From assembly GCA_002429315.1 (NCBI GenBank), contig DIZC01000107.1, forward strand, positions 5,708 to 69,707: DNA of 64,000 nt. Reading direction: 5' to 3'. The notes below the pieces were generated by a model. It searched no databases, had not been told where the DNA came from, and saw only the letters and a list, made by a program, of their open reading frames with translations. Positions 1 to 9,263 of the stretch are shown here, one piece after another. The position numbers and the translations under genes were made by a program. Origin of the DNA: Alphaproteobacteria bacterium UBA6038 (GTDB taxonomy: Bacteria; Pseudomonadota; Alphaproteobacteria; Micropepsales; Micropepsaceae). Position 1 is the stretch's first letter. Every line of letters begins with the position of its first letter.

Positions 1-105
1 CTCCCAGCTGATGCCCTCGGTGAGCAGACCGCCGAGCACCGGTCCGATCGCGGCTGCGGCGCCGCCGACGGCCAGAGGTCCGACAATGGCGCGGCGCGTC
101 AACAT
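1..105 (-). CDS. Partial ORF at the window edge, unidentified
   Basis: An ATG at 105-103 overlaps the stop of the upstream glycosyltransferase and opens a frame that runs off the window. The visible 35 residues start MLTRRAIVGPLAVGG and continue with alanine/glycine-rich hydrophobic sequence. This could be a twin-arginine or Sec signal, or part of a membrane transporter, since the stretch GPVLGGLLTEGISW resembles a motif of 14-TM MFS exporters. An MFS gene starting here would lack most of its N-terminus, so I cannot choose. The overlap suggests it is the last visible gene of the exopolysaccharide operon. Confidence 0.4.
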   Translation of the reverse strand, partial: MLTRRAIVGPLAVGGAAAAIGPVLGGLLTEGISWE

Positions 106-1070
106 GCCGGTTCGCGCCCTGGCGAAGCCGTCAGCAGCGGAGCCGTGTCGGGCGCGTTCGCGTGCTTCATCCGGCGCATCCAGCCGATGGCCCAATCGGC
201 GATCCGGCGATAGGCCGAATCCGGAAGAAAGATCTGGAGGAAGACAATCGCGGCAAGCCGCGGCCGGTAGGCGCCGTGGAGCAGGGCGGTCAGGTAAAGC
301 CGCAGCGCCCTGCCTTTGTCGCTCGGCGCAACGCCCTTGGCGATGGTCCATCCGCGGCAGCCGTGATAGGCGCTGGATGGAATTCGGGGGCGCAGATCCT
401 CGAGCCACTTCACCATGCGCGCGCCCTTGCGATTGGCGGAGGCGCGGTTGGGATCGGCGAGGTCATACCAGATGGCGCCGGGCTCCTCCAGCATCGCGAA
501 ACGGCAGCCCGCCAGGTACAGCCGGATGGCGAAATCGGTGTCTTCGCCGAAGCGCAGATATTCCGAATAGCGCACGCGGCGTGCAATGTTGCGCTCCACC
601 GTCACCGTGATGGTGGGCACGAAGCCGCGGTCGCACAGCAGGTACGTCGCCATGTGCTCGCCGGGGCGGATGGCCCGCGGCGGCTTGAGCAGCATCCTGC
701 CGTCGCCGCGGTTGACCAGCACGCGCGCATAACCGACCAGCTCGGTCGTGTTCTCCACCACCGCCTTCATGCGGGCGAGATGTCCGGGCAGGAACTCGTC
801 GTCGGAGTCGAGAGGGGCGATGAAGCGCCCCTCCGCCGCGTCGATGCCGGCGTTGCGCGCCGCGCCACCGCCTCGGTTGCGCTGGCGAATGTAGCGGATG
901 CGCGGATCGGCGAAATGCGCGATCACCTGCGCCGGATCGTCGGACGAGCCGTCATCCACCACGACGATCTCGAAATCCTGAAAGCTCTGGTCGAGCACAG
1001 AGCGCAGCGCCCGGGCGAGCACATGGGCGCGGTTGTACACCGGGATAATGACCGAGAAAAACGGGCTCAT
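99..1070 (-). CDS. Family 2 glycosyltransferase
   Basis: Predicted inverting glycosyltransferase adding a sugar to a lipid-linked polysaccharide unit in the cytoplasm. The N-terminus has the GT-A start FFSVIIPVYNRAHVLARAL, a VVVDDGSSD nucleotide-binding motif and a PLDSDDE metal-binding motif near residue 95, all typical of GT2. The length (323 aa) suits a single-domain enzyme. I chose the ATG at 1070 because it forms an ATGA overlap with the stop of the preceding polymerase/ligase gene; an in-frame ATG lies 12 bases upstream. The sugar specificity cannot be told. Confidence 0.85.
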   Translation of the reverse strand: MSPFFSVIIPVYNRAHVLARALRSVLDQSFQDFEIVVVDDGSSDDPAQVIAHFADPRIRYIRQRNRGGGAARNAGIDAAEGRFIAPLDSDDEFLPGHLARMKAVVENTTELVGYARVLVNRGDGRMLLKPPRAIRPGEHMATYLLCDRGFVPTITVTVERNIARRVRYSEYLRFGEDTDFAIRLYLAGCRFAMLEEPGAIWYDLADPNRASANRKGARMVKWLEDLRPRIPSSAYHGCRGWTIAKGVAPSDKGRALRLYLTALLHGAYRPRLAAIVFLQIFLPDSAYRRIADWAIGWMRRMKHANAPDTAPLLTASPGREPAC

Positions 1071-2398
1071 GGCGCCACCCATTGCAAGCGGCGGGCCGCC
1101 GGACGTGCGGTTTCCGGTCGCGGATTTGGGCGCAGGCAGGCCAGCACCAGGACGAACACGACCCAGGCCGGGCCATCGCCTTCGAGATAGTCCGACTCCA
1201 CGAAATTGTGCAGCACGATGAAGACGAACAAGGCGAAGAGGGGCGCGAAGAATCGGAGTTGGTCCCGCTGCTCGACTCGCATGAACGCAAGCGCCGGCTG
1301 CAGGATGAACGCCATCATGGCGAGCGCGAATCCGACGCCGCCGATGGTGACGCAGAGCTGCAGGTAGGCGTTATGGCCGTGGGCTTCGCCCTGGACCCAT
1401 CGGTCGGCGACGTAATTGTAGAGCGGGGACAGCGCGCCGGTGTCGGCGAAGGAGCCGAAGCCCGCGCCCAGCAGCGGGTGATCGCGGATGAAGCCGAACT
1501 CTCCCTGCCAGATGGCGACGCGGCCCGTCAGCTCCGTCGGATCGGTGAGAAAGCGGGTGATGGCGTGAAAATCGACGAGCGCCGCGAGCGCTGCGGCGGC
1601 CACGAGCAACCCCCCGGCCGTCGCAAGGATCCACACGTCGAGGCTCTTGCGACGCAAATATCCGTAAGCGAGCCCGGCAAGCACGGCGACCGGCAGCAGG
1701 CCGAGCGACGATTTGGAGCGCGTCATCACGGTGAACAGCACGGCGGCTGCGAACAGCAGCCAATGCGTCCAGCGCCGCGTGCGTAGCGCCTCGAACAGGA
1801 ACAGGATCGCCGTGATCGCCGAGACCGCGCCGGCGATGTTCTTGTGAAAGTAGAGCCCGCGCCAATTGCCGATGAGCGCGGGATCGGCTTCGTCGCTCAG
1901 ATGCACCGCCTGGTGCACCAGCGGTATGGAGACCCAGTTGACGATCAGCACCGCGCCCAACACACAGCGCAGGAAGACGCAGGCCCGCTCCGCCCCCAGC
2001 GCCTGCACGCCCAGCATGGTGGACAGCACGATGACGATCTCAAGCCCCGCGCGGCGCATGGTGACGGCCGGCTCGACCGCCCAGAACGATGTCGCCAGGC
2101 ACCACAGCAGCAGCAGGCCCAGGACCGGGGGAACCGCAAACAGGACTCGGGTGCCGCATCTTTGCCAGGCGCCGGCAGCGATGAACACGAAGGCGCCGAG
2201 ATAGGTGATCTGGCGCCAGACGTCGCCCGCCCCGGTGCCGCTATCGCCCAGCGGCAGGATCGATTGGTCGCGATTGGCGAACGGCTTCAGCCCGATGAAG
2301 ATGAGCAGCAGGAAAATGGCAAAGCCGGTCTCGGCCAGCAGGTTGCGGCCGAGATCGGCGGGCGCAGCAAAGGCGCGGCGGTCAATTGCCGTGGACAA
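1067..2398 (-). CDS. O-antigen ligase / polymerase-like membrane protein
   Basis: A 443-aa polytopic inner-membrane protein with about ten hydrophobic segments and a large periplasmic loop between residues of roughly 290 and 350 (GRVAIWQGEFGFIRDHPLLGAGFGSF, then GHNAYLQ). This arrangement, with the loop His and Arg residues, is that of the O-antigen ligase / Wzy superfamily. It probably polymerises repeat units or transfers glycan in the periplasm. It overlaps the upstream glycosyltransferase by 17 bases and the downstream one by 4, so it is within the operon. Ligase and polymerase cannot be separated by sequence here. Confidence 0.82.
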   Translation of the reverse strand: MSTAIDRRAFAAPADLGRNLLAETGFAIFLLLIFIGLKPFANRDQSILPLGDSGTGAGDVWRQITYLGAFVFIAAGAWQRCGTRVLFAVPPVLGLLLLWCLATSFWAVEPAVTMRRAGLEIVIVLSTMLGVQALGAERACVFLRCVLGAVLIVNWVSIPLVHQAVHLSDEADPALIGNWRGLYFHKNIAGAVSAITAILFLFEALRTRRWTHWLLFAAAVLFTVMTRSKSSLGLLPVAVLAGLAYGYLRRKSLDVWILATAGGLLVAAAALAALVDFHAITRFLTDPTELTGRVAIWQGEFGFIRDHPLLGAGFGSFADTGALSPLYNYVADRWVQGEAHGHNAYLQLCVTIGGVGFALAMMAFILQPALAFMRVEQRDQLRFFAPLFALFVFIVLHNFVESDYLEGDGPAWVVFVLVLACLRPNPRPETARPAARRLQWVAP

Positions 2399-3311
2399 TT
2401 GCGTACTCGTTGTAGGCGCGGCCGAACACCGCCGCCATTTTTCCCGCCGCGCGGCAGAGCTTGCACAGTGCCGCCGTGCTGCGGCTCGCGAGCGGCGCCT
2501 GAAGGAGCGCCAGCGGCGCGTAGACGAGGGCGGCGCCGGCGATCTTCGTCAGCTCGCGCGCGAATTCGCCGCGGCTGTGCAGATGCTTGAGGAACACGCG
2601 CATGTCGGAATTGCCGGTGCGGTAGGCGCGCTGCAGCACCCACCCGAAGCTCGCCCGCGACGCCGGCACCCAGGCGTGCACGACCGCCTCGTCGGCCCAG
2701 GCGAACCGCCGGCCCTGCCGCCGCAGGCGCTCGAAGAAATCGCGGTCTTCGCCGCCGGTGAGCGCGAAGTTCGGATCGAAGCAGGGCTTGGTGAGGCCTT
2801 CGAAACATGCCCGGCTAACGAGCACATTGGCCGTGCTGTCGATCATGGGAATGCTGCCGGTCGTATCGCGCTGCGGCGCGATGCCGTGACAGCGCGCGGC
2901 CCACCGGCCCGGATCGGCCTCGAAGGCGCGCAACACCGCCCCGTGCAGCGCATCGGCGTTGGTCTGCCGCTGCACCTGGAGGAAGGCGTCCAGCCAGCCG
3001 GGCTCCGGCCATTCGTCGTCGTCCAGCATAGCGACGAAATCGGCGGTGCCATGCACGAGGATGTGCTCGACGAGCGCATTGCGGGCTTGGGAGATGCCGC
3101 GCTCGGTGGCGATGATCGTGTCCAGCGGCCAGCGGTAGCCGTTCGCGCGCATGTCCTGGCACAGCGCGAAGCCTTCGCGACCGCCAGCATCGTTGTCGGC
3201 AACCAGCACGGTGACGCGCGCGCTCGTTTCGAGCCCTTCCAGCGCAACCAGGAGCCGCTTGAGGCTGCGCGGCCGGCGGAAGGTCGGGATCGCAACCGTC
3301 ACCTCAACCAT
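2382..3311 (-). CDS. Family 2 glycosyltransferase
   Basis: A second GT2 enzyme of 309 aa: VEVTVAIPTFRRPRSLKRLL at the N-terminus, then VLVADNDAGG and a MLDDDEWPEPGWL motif that carries the metal-binding aspartates. The region GGEDRDFFERLRRQG fits the acceptor/catalytic-base ED dyad. The start is the ATG at 3311, which overlaps the stop of the flippase gene by 8 bases. The open frame extends further upstream, but that part is the flippase gene in another frame. The hydrophobic C-terminal segment may anchor it to the membrane. Confidence 0.83.
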   Translation of the reverse strand: MVEVTVAIPTFRRPRSLKRLLVALEGLETSARVTVLVADNDAGGREGFALCQDMRANGYRWPLDTIIATERGISQARNALVEHILVHGTADFVAMLDDDEWPEPGWLDAFLQVQRQTNADALHGAVLRAFEADPGRWAARCHGIAPQRDTTGSIPMIDSTANVLVSRACFEGLTKPCFDPNFALTGGEDRDFFERLRRQGRRFAWADEAVVHAWVPASRASFGWVLQRAYRTGNSDMRVFLKHLHSRGEFARELTKIAGAALVYAPLALLQAPLASRSTAALCKLCRAAGKMAAVFGRAYNEYAIVHGN

Positions 3312-4614
3312 GGGCCTGCTTCCAGGTGCGAGCGATGGCGAAAATCCGTTGCGTCGCGACCATTTCGCCGAGGAGAACGCCGGCAAGCGCGGCAATGGGA
3401 CCGATGGCGATCAGCAGCACGAGAGTCGCACCGAGCGAAACGATGCTCGACCACATGCTTGCGCCCGCGAGCTTGCGGAACTCGCCCGCCGCCTGCAGCA
3501 GCACCGATTCCGGCGTGCGCCAGGCGCGCAACGCCATGATTGCCGCCGAAATTGCCACCACCGCGAGCACGTCGCCGAGCGCGTATTCGTTCTTGAGCAG
3601 AAGATGGGGAAACCATGTCAGCAGCACGCCCGCCAGTGCGATGGTCGCGAACCAAATTGCACCGGCGGCCGTTTGAAATTCCTTAACGATCCGGAAAGCG
3701 CCGGATAGGTCTTTGGCGGCAATGTTGCGGCTCATGAGGGGCCGCTCCATGTCGGGCAGCGCCGCCAACACGAGGGACACCGGCCGCATCAGCAGCCCGC
3801 CGACCGCCAGCACGGCAAAGGCATGCGGTCCGGAGATGAAGGTGACGAGGTAGGAGTGCGCGTTGACGGTGGCTTCGCTCAGCACCACCCCCATCACCGC
3901 CCAGCCGGACATATCGTGCCAGATTTGCACGAAAGGTCGGAGACGGCCGGCTTTCAGCGCTCGAAGGTGGTCGCGCAGATGCGCGAGATCGAAGACCAGC
4001 AGGCCGGCGACGGCGGAGGCCAGCAGCGTCGCGGCGGCGTAGCTCATGGTGAGTTGGCGAAGGGCGACGAGGGCCGCCAGCGCGGCAACTAGCACCCCGC
4101 TGTAGACCAGATCCGATGACAGCACGCGGACGGTGCGTCCGTTCGCATATGCCCAGCAGCGCGCGAACCAGCGCAGGGACATCACCCCGCCGTAGAGGCC
4201 GAACATGGCCGCCAATCCGGCGTCCGCGCCGCTCATCGCCATCAGCGCGCCGATGACCAACGTCGCTGCGCCGGAGAAGACGGCGCTGGCTTTGAACAGC
4301 GTGAACTTCACCGCTTCGGCCGCTTCGTCGAAAGCGGCGGCGGTGCGCGCGATCGGCGGGGCGAAGAACGCGCCGCAGATGCTCAGGCCGAACGGCGCCA
4401 CCACCAGCAGAAACGAGAACAGGCCGAATGCATTGCGCGACAGGGTGTGGAGAAAAATCAACGCGGCGATGAGATGCGCGCCGGAGACTCCGATCGGCCC
4501 GAAGGCGGACACGCTGTAGCGCGTCGCCGCGGCGAGCATCCGTGTAGCTTCGCTCTGCCGGTTCTCTGCCGGCACACGCGCAAACGCCGCCAGCATTAGG
4601 GCAAGCGCGCTCAT
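3304..4614 (-). CDS. Polysaccharide flippase-like membrane protein
   Basis: About 436 aa with roughly twelve hydrophobic segments and few charged residues, matching the size and profile of Wzx/MurJ-type exporters. It probably flips the lipid-linked repeat unit across the inner membrane. Its place between the WecG-type transferase and a GT2 gene in an ExoY-led cluster supports this. The ATG at 4614 gives an ATGA overlap with the WecG stop; the longer open frame upstream is a shadow of that gene. The family is inferred from topology and context, as no single diagnostic motif stands out. Confidence 0.72.
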   Translation of the reverse strand: MSALALMLAAFARVPAENRQSEATRMLAAATRYSVSAFGPIGVSGAHLIAALIFLHTLSRNAFGLFSFLLVVAPFGLSICGAFFAPPIARTAAAFDEAAEAVKFTLFKASAVFSGAATLVIGALMAMSGADAGLAAMFGLYGGVMSLRWFARCWAYANGRTVRVLSSDLVYSGVLVAALAALVALRQLTMSYAAATLLASAVAGLLVFDLAHLRDHLRALKAGRLRPFVQIWHDMSGWAVMGVVLSEATVNAHSYLVTFISGPHAFAVLAVGGLLMRPVSLVLAALPDMERPLMSRNIAAKDLSGAFRIVKEFQTAAGAIWFATIALAGVLLTWFPHLLLKNEYALGDVLAVVAISAAIMALRAWRTPESVLLQAAGEFRKLAGASMWSSIVSLGATLVLLIAIGPIAALAGVLLGEMVATQRIFAIARTWKQAHG

Positions 4615-5486
4615 CGCGCGGCGGCGTCCAGCGCCGGAGTTTGCACGGTCGCCGGAATCGCCGATGCGGTCCTGGTGAGCAGCGCGAATATCGCCAGCGG
4701 ATTGGTCACGGCATAGCGCCACAGCAGGCGGCGCGGTTCGCGCAGCACGCGGTAGAGCCATTCGAGTCCGCTGGCCTGCATCCAGGCGGGGGCGCGCGCG
4801 TAATCGCCGGTGACAAAGTTGAAGCAGCCGCCGCAGGTCACGATCCAGCCGGCGTTCAGCCGATGGCGATTGCGGACGCAGAAATCGTATTCCAGCGGCA
4901 CGCCGAGCCCGACCCACAGGACATCGGCACCGGAGGCGTTGATTGCGTCGCAGATCGCCGCTTCATCCTCCCGGCCGAAGTAGCCGTGGCGGAGTCCCAC
5001 CACCCGCAAGCCCGTGTATTGCTGCTCCAGTGCAGCGGCGCATTGCCCATTCACGCGCTCCGTCGCGCCGAGAAGAAAAAAACCGAGGCCGCTTTCCGCC
5101 GCAGCGCGCGCCGCATCGTGGATGAAATCGGTGGTGGCGCTGCGCTCCGGAATGGGATGTCGCGTCAGCAGTTTCGAGGCAAGCACCACCGGCTGTCCGT
5201 CGGCGTGGATGAGATTGGCGGCTTCGAAACAGCGGCGGAACTGCGCATCGGTTGCCGCCAGCGCGATGGCGTGGCCGTTCGACGCGAAGACGAGCTTTGG
5301 GCGGCGGTTGCCGCCGCGCGCCGCCAGGCAGTCGCCGACCATGAGTGCGGTGAGCTGCGCACGCGAGAGGCAGGCGGTGCGGATGCCGCCGACCAGAACC
5401 TCGCGATAGGCGCGATGGGAGCCGCGCCGCTCATGACGGGGCGGCGTATCCAGTCGAGCGGCGATTTGCCGGGCCGTAGCGGGCAT
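4611..5486 (-). CDS. WecG/TagA/CpsF family glycosyltransferase
   Basis: A 291-aa GT26 enzyme that probably adds an N-acetyl-hexosaminuronic or related sugar to a lipid-linked precursor. The family hallmarks are in order: NLIHADGQPVVLASKLL (the ADG motif), FFLLGATERV, VVGLRHGYFG, ADVLWVGLGVPLEYDF and a GWIVTCGGCFNFVTGDYARAPAWM region with GLEWLYRVLREPRRLLWRY at the end. The ATG at 5486 shares one base with the stop of the sugar transferase (TGATG), which indicates translational coupling. The longer open frame upstream is a shadow. Confidence 0.88.
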   Translation of the reverse strand: MPATARQIAARLDTPPRHERRGSHRAYREVLVGGIRTACLSRAQLTALMVGDCLAARGGNRRPKLVFASNGHAIALAATDAQFRRCFEAANLIHADGQPVVLASKLLTRHPIPERSATTDFIHDAARAAAESGLGFFLLGATERVNGQCAAALEQQYTGLRVVGLRHGYFGREDEAAICDAINASGADVLWVGLGVPLEYDFCVRNRHRLNAGWIVTCGGCFNFVTGDYARAPAWMQASGLEWLYRVLREPRRLLWRYAVTNPLAIFALLTRTASAIPATVQTPALDAAAR

Positions 5487-6166
5487 CAGTGGGCATTCCT
5501 GTGGCGGAAGATTTCGAACGGCGTGCGGAGGAGAATTTGGAGGTCCAGCGAGAGGCTGAAATGATCGACGTACCAGACGTCGCATTCCACCCGCTGGCGC
5601 ATCGCTTCCACCGTCGGGGTTTCGCCGCGAAAGCCCTGCACTTGTGCCCAGCCGGTGATGCCTGGCTTCACGCCCTGCCGGATGCGATAGTTGTCGATCG
5701 CCCGGGCGTAATGTTCGTCGTGGGCGCGGGCGTGCGGACGCGGCCCGACGAGCGACATCTCGCCTTTCAGCACGTTGATGAGCTGCGGCAGCTCGTCGAT
5801 GCTGGCCTTGCGCAGGAGCCGGCCGATGCGCGTCACGCGGGGATCGTTGGCCGTCGCCTGGACGATGCGGTCGCCGTTTTCCAGTACTGTCATGGTGCGG
5901 AATTTGAGGATGTCGAACGGTTTGCCGCGCAAGCCCAGCCGCGTCTGCCGGAACAAGGCAGGCCCCGCGGAATCCAGGCGGATCAGGATGGCCGTGACCA
6001 GCAGAGCCGGGGCCAGCATGCACAGCAAGACCGCCGCCAATCCGATGTCGAGGAGACGCTTGGCGGCAAGCTCGAGCCGCGCCGGGCTGTGGAGCCGCCG
6101 TGCCGGCTCGAGTTCCAGCCGGATCGCTTCGGTAAACGTGTCGGCGAAACGCTGCTCGATACCCAC
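5486..6166 (-). CDS. ExoY/WbaP-type initiating sugar transferase
   Basis: A 226-aa polyprenyl-phosphate glycosyl-1-phosphate transferase that would start repeat-unit assembly on undecaprenyl phosphate. It has one N-terminal hydrophobic segment (GLAAVLLCMLAPALLVTAIL), then FRQTRLGLRGKPFDILKFRTM, the DELPQLINVLKGEMSLVGPRP block and KPGITGWAQV, the classic catalytic core. The short form without the extra N-terminal membrane domain is ExoY-like. The start is GTG at 6166; no better in-frame start is visible. It is the first gene of a run of overlapping genes that ends at the left window edge. Confidence 0.92.
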   Translation of the reverse strand: MGIEQRFADTFTEAIRLELEPARRLHSPARLELAAKRLLDIGLAAVLLCMLAPALLVTAILIRLDSAGPALFRQTRLGLRGKPFDILKFRTMTVLENGDRIVQATANDPRVTRIGRLLRKASIDELPQLINVLKGEMSLVGPRPHARAHDEHYARAIDNYRIRQGVKPGITGWAQVQGFRGETPTVEAMRQRVECDVWYVDHFSLSLDLQILLRTPFEIFRHRNAH

Positions 6167-6360
6167 GCCGGCTGTCCGCTCAAATCTCCGCGGGCGGCAA
6201 TTTGCAGAAGGCGCGCCATGGAACTTTCAGGCGGGTGTGTCACGGCGGGATGATGCCGGCGCAAACGTTGGATTTCAGGGACAGTCCCGAGACGGCATGC
6301 CGGATTGGTAAACATCTGTGTCCCGCAGCGGGACGGCGGCCGTTCAGATCGGTGTGCGGA

Positions 6361-7374
6361 TCAATTCAGGCCGCGCTGCCAGCGGGCGAGCCGCGGGTTT
6401 CCCAGCCGCAGCAGCGGGAGCGTTCCCGCCATATTCGGTTCCTGCAACGCTAGGCCATAACGCGGGAGCAGCCAGGGATTCTGGCGCGCGCTCAGGGTTC
6501 CGCTCATGGTGGTGAACGCGTAATCGTAACCGGCATCGCGCACCGCGCGCCAGGCCAACGCCGAAACGTCCCGCTTGTTGCCGAACGGATAGGCGAAGGT
6601 GCGGCACGGCCCCACTTCCGCTTCGATGCGCTGCCGGGGCATTGCCGCCTGTTGCCGCAGCATTTCGGGATTCTCGCGAGGGTGCATGGCCCAATGCCAG
6701 TGCGCGTGCGCGCCGATGGCAACACCGCGTGCGGCAAGCCCGCGCAGTTCATCCCAGGTGAGAAATCGCTCGCTGGAATAGTCGCCATTGTCCGCGGCGC
6801 CGCCGCGGCCGAGCGCGGCCGCCATGGCGCCGATCGTTTCGCGGGCCGCGTCCGCAGGCAGGAAGCGGATGCCGTGGATGGTCTCTTCGGCCACGGCGGC
6901 GCGCGCTCCGTTCAGGCGGATCGGCTCCGGCACGTGGGGAATACGGTAAACGCCGTCCGGCGCGTGGTGAAGAAAGCGGCGGGCCTGAAACATCGGATTG
7001 GGCGCGCCGGTGTCGATGTGCTCGGTGCTGACGAACAGCGTCCAAGGCAGATGCAGATCCTCCAGCACGTCCGCCGCAAGCTGGGTGTTGGCGTAACCAT
7101 CGTCCGACATCAGGAAGACGGTGCGGCGATGCCGCTCCGGCCGCTTCAGCACGGCGCCAAGGTCGGTTAACGGCGCCACGTCGAAATCGGCTTTCAGCGC
7201 TGCGGCAATGGCGTGGAAATCCTCCAGCGTGTGGTGGTTGAACTGCAGCGCCGGGTCGGCGATGCGCCGCTCGACCCCATGAAAGAACAGCGCAACCGGC
7301 CGGCCGAGCGATCGCAACAGTCCCGCCGGCAACAGGGCGCCCGCTTGGCGCAGGAGTTTGCGTTTAAGGCTCAA
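6361..7374 (-). CDS. Polysaccharide deacetylase (NodB/CE4 family)
   Basis: A 337-aa protein with a NodB-type fold. The usual TFDDGY metal motif appears as FLMSDDGYANTQLAADVL. The family HxxxH zinc motif is readable as GAHAHWHW, and AFAYPFGNKRDVSA matches the third motif. It probably removes acetyl groups from the exopolysaccharide or cell wall. The apparent start is TTG at 7374. It lies upstream of the sugar-transferase operon in the same direction with a 194-bp gap, so it may be transcribed separately. Confidence 0.85.
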   Translation of the reverse strand: MSLKRKLLRQAGALLPAGLLRSLGRPVALFFHGVERRIADPALQFNHHTLEDFHAIAAALKADFDVAPLTDLGAVLKRPERHRRTVFLMSDDGYANTQLAADVLEDLHLPWTLFVSTEHIDTGAPNPMFQARRFLHHAPDGVYRIPHVPEPIRLNGARAAVAEETIHGIRFLPADAARETIGAMAAALGRGGAADNGDYSSERFLTWDELRGLAARGVAIGAHAHWHWAMHPRENPEMLRQQAAMPRQRIEAEVGPCRTFAYPFGNKRDVSALAWRAVRDAGYDYAFTTMSGTLSARQNPWLLPRYGLALQEPNMAGTLPLLRLGNPRLARWQRGLN

Positions 7375-7532
7375 AATCCGCGTCCAGGTTCGGCGCTTTC
7401 GGCACGTTCGCGCCGGTTTGGCACAAGCACGCCGGGCTGCGATGCACGAATTCGGCCATACGCTGGTCCGGGATTTGCTCTTGCGAACGGGTCACGCGCC
7501 CATTGGCGCACAGCGCGGTTAAAGAGCCCCCA

Positions 7533-8879
7533 ATGAACATTCGCGTCGCCGTCGATGGCACCCTCTACTTCGACAGCAAGCTTGCGTCCCGCACCCTGGC
7601 GGTGGGGATCATCGGTCTTGGCTATGTCGGGCTGCCGCTGAGCCACGCCTTCTGGCAGGCGGGTCTCAAGGTGTGCGGCTTCGACATCGATGCCGCCAAA
7701 GTCGACAAGCTGTCGAAGGGCAAGAGCTACATCAACCATTTCTCCGGCGAGAAGGTTGAGGCGATGACCGGCTCCGGCCGCTTCCGCGCCACCGCAGATT
7801 TCAGCGAATTGGCCGGCATGGACGCCATTCTCATCTGCGTGCCGACCCCGCTGAAACCCACCCGCGAACCGGACTTGCAGGCGGTCATCTCCACCTGCGA
7901 GGCGATTGCCGCCTATCTGCGCCCCGAGCAACTGGTGGTGCTGGAATCCACCACCTATCCCGGCACCACGACCGAGGTCGTGCTGCCGATTCTAGAGCGC
8001 AGCCGGCTGAAGGCGGGCCGCGATTTCTACCTGGCCTTCTCGCCGGAACGCGAAGACCCCGGCAGCAAGATCGAGACGACCACCATCCCGAAGATCGTCG
8101 GCGGCTGCGACGAGCGCTCCGGCGAAATCGCGGCGAAGCTCTACGGCGTCGCCTTCGAGCGCGTGCATGTGGTGAAGGACGCCGAAACCGCGGAAGCGGT
8201 GAAGATCACCGAGAACATCTTCCGCGCGGTGAACATCGCGCTGGTCAACGAGCTGAAGCTCGCGTACGCGCGCATGGGCATCAACATCTGGGACGTGATC
8301 GACGCGGCCAAGACCAAGCCGTTCGGCTACATGGCGTTTTATCCCGGGCCGGGGCTCGGCGGCCACTGCATTCCCATCGATCCTTTCTATCTGTCGTGGC
8401 GGGCGCGCGCCTTCGAGTTCGACACCAAGTTCATCGAGCTGGCGGGCGAAGTGAACCGGGCCATGCCGCGGGCCGTGGTGAGCACCCTGCAGGAGACGCT
8501 CAACGGCCGCTTTGCCCGCGCCATTCGCGGCGCGAAGATCCTGCTGGCCGGCATCGCCTACAAGAAGAACGTCGACGATTTGCGCGAGAGCCCGGCGCTG
8601 CGGATCATCGACATCCTGCAGGGCTTGGGGGCCGAGGTGTCATACCTCGATCCATATTTCCCGGAACTCCCGCCCACGCGCGAATACGCCAAGCTGCGCG
8701 GCATGACGAGCGTCGCCTTCGACGAGCCCACGCTGTCGGGCTTCGACGCGGTGATGATCACCACCGACCACGACTGCTTCGATTATGAGGCGCTGGTCCG
8801 CTGGTCCAAGCTGGTGGTGGACACCCGCAACGCCACCAAGGCGGTGGCGCACGGCCGCGACAAGATCGTCCTGGCCTGA
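7533..8879 (+). CDS. UDP-sugar 6-dehydrogenase (UDP-GlcNAc dehydrogenase-like)
   Basis: A 448-aa NAD-dependent nucleotide-sugar dehydrogenase making a UDP-uronic acid for the polysaccharide. The Rossmann motif VGIIGLGYVGLPLSHAF is at residue 30, CVPTPL and VVLESTTYPGTT follow, and the catalytic cysteine lies in GLGGHCIPIDPFYLSW. The KGKSYI spacing and the SPEREDPG motif resemble WbpA/WecC types more than UDP-glucose dehydrogenases, but substrate is inferred. I chose ATG at 7533 over a TTG 30 bases upstream. It is divergent from the deacetylase. Confidence 0.9.
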   Translation: MNIRVAVDGTLYFDSKLASRTLAVGIIGLGYVGLPLSHAFWQAGLKVCGFDIDAAKVDKLSKGKSYINHFSGEKVEAMTGSGRFRATADFSELAGMDAILICVPTPLKPTREPDLQAVISTCEAIAAYLRPEQLVVLESTTYPGTTTEVVLPILERSRLKAGRDFYLAFSPEREDPGSKIETTTIPKIVGGCDERSGEIAAKLYGVAFERVHVVKDAETAEAVKITENIFRAVNIALVNELKLAYARMGINIWDVIDAAKTKPFGYMAFYPGPGLGGHCIPIDPFYLSWRARAFEFDTKFIELAGEVNRAMPRAVVSTLQETLNGRFARAIRGAKILLAGIAYKKNVDDLRESPALRIIDILQGLGAEVSYLDPYFPELPPTREYAKLRGMTSVAFDEPTLSGFDAVMITTDHDCFDYEALVRWSKLVVDTRNATKAVAHGRDKIVLA

Positions 8880-8931
8880 ATTTGTCGTGGGCCTAGCCAG
8901 CGACCTACCGCCGCGAAGCGGCGCACATCCC

Positions 8932-8975
8932 CGCCCGGAATACCGCTTCCCTGCAAGCACGATGGCTGCTTTCTA
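8932..8975 (-). pseudogene. Remnant of the small GKRY gene (5' part)
   Basis: Reading the minus strand, a short stretch encodes AIVLAGKRYS, matching STIIIDGKRY of the intact small gene at 12789-13001, and the DNA shares ATACCGCTTCC and GATGG blocks at the same spacing. It lies directly before the first copy of the 100-bp repeat, the same order as around 13 kb. I read it as a decayed copy. The rest of 8880-9263 holds that repeat and no other gene that I can support. Confidence 0.45.
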
Positions 8976-8997
8976 CTATAGCCTGTCGGCGAGATCG

Positions 8998-9101
8998 GAG
9001 GGATCATCCGCTCTACACTAGCGGAGCGCAGAAGAGTAGCGAAACGACGCCGTAGGCGAAGCCTACCCATGTGGGCGCGAGGGGCAGCGCCCCCAACGCG
9101 C
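8998..9101. repeat. About 100-bp imperfect repeat, copy 1
   Basis: Starts near GAGGGATCATCCG and ends near GCGCGAGGGGCAGCGCCC. A diverged copy lies at 13089-13190. Both copies end about 160 bases before the start of a large nuclease-fusion gene and both sit between that gene and a divergent small gene or its remnant. It may hold the promoter of the downstream gene or mark a recombination boundary. Confidence 0.65.
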
Positions 9102-9263
9102 CGCGGCACCCAACCTTTTAAGCACTCGAAAATCAAAAGACGAAAGATCATCGTGGGTGTCGCCGACGCAGTGGGCACAGAGGTTCTTTTTTTTGGAAAG
9201 ACCGTATATTCACAGTTGAAGTAGACACCTAATGCAGTCATTGAGATATCCACGGATCGAGCA

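Noticed and set aside
162..1190. A 342-codon plus-strand frame at the left end
   Set aside because: Antisense of the GT2 gene, with no ribosome site and a shadow composition.
8880..9263. A further tRNA-Leu fragment as outer boundary of the left accessory patch
   Set aside because: I looked for CGGGGCC or the T-arm sequence here and found none; the boundary of the left patch remains undefined.
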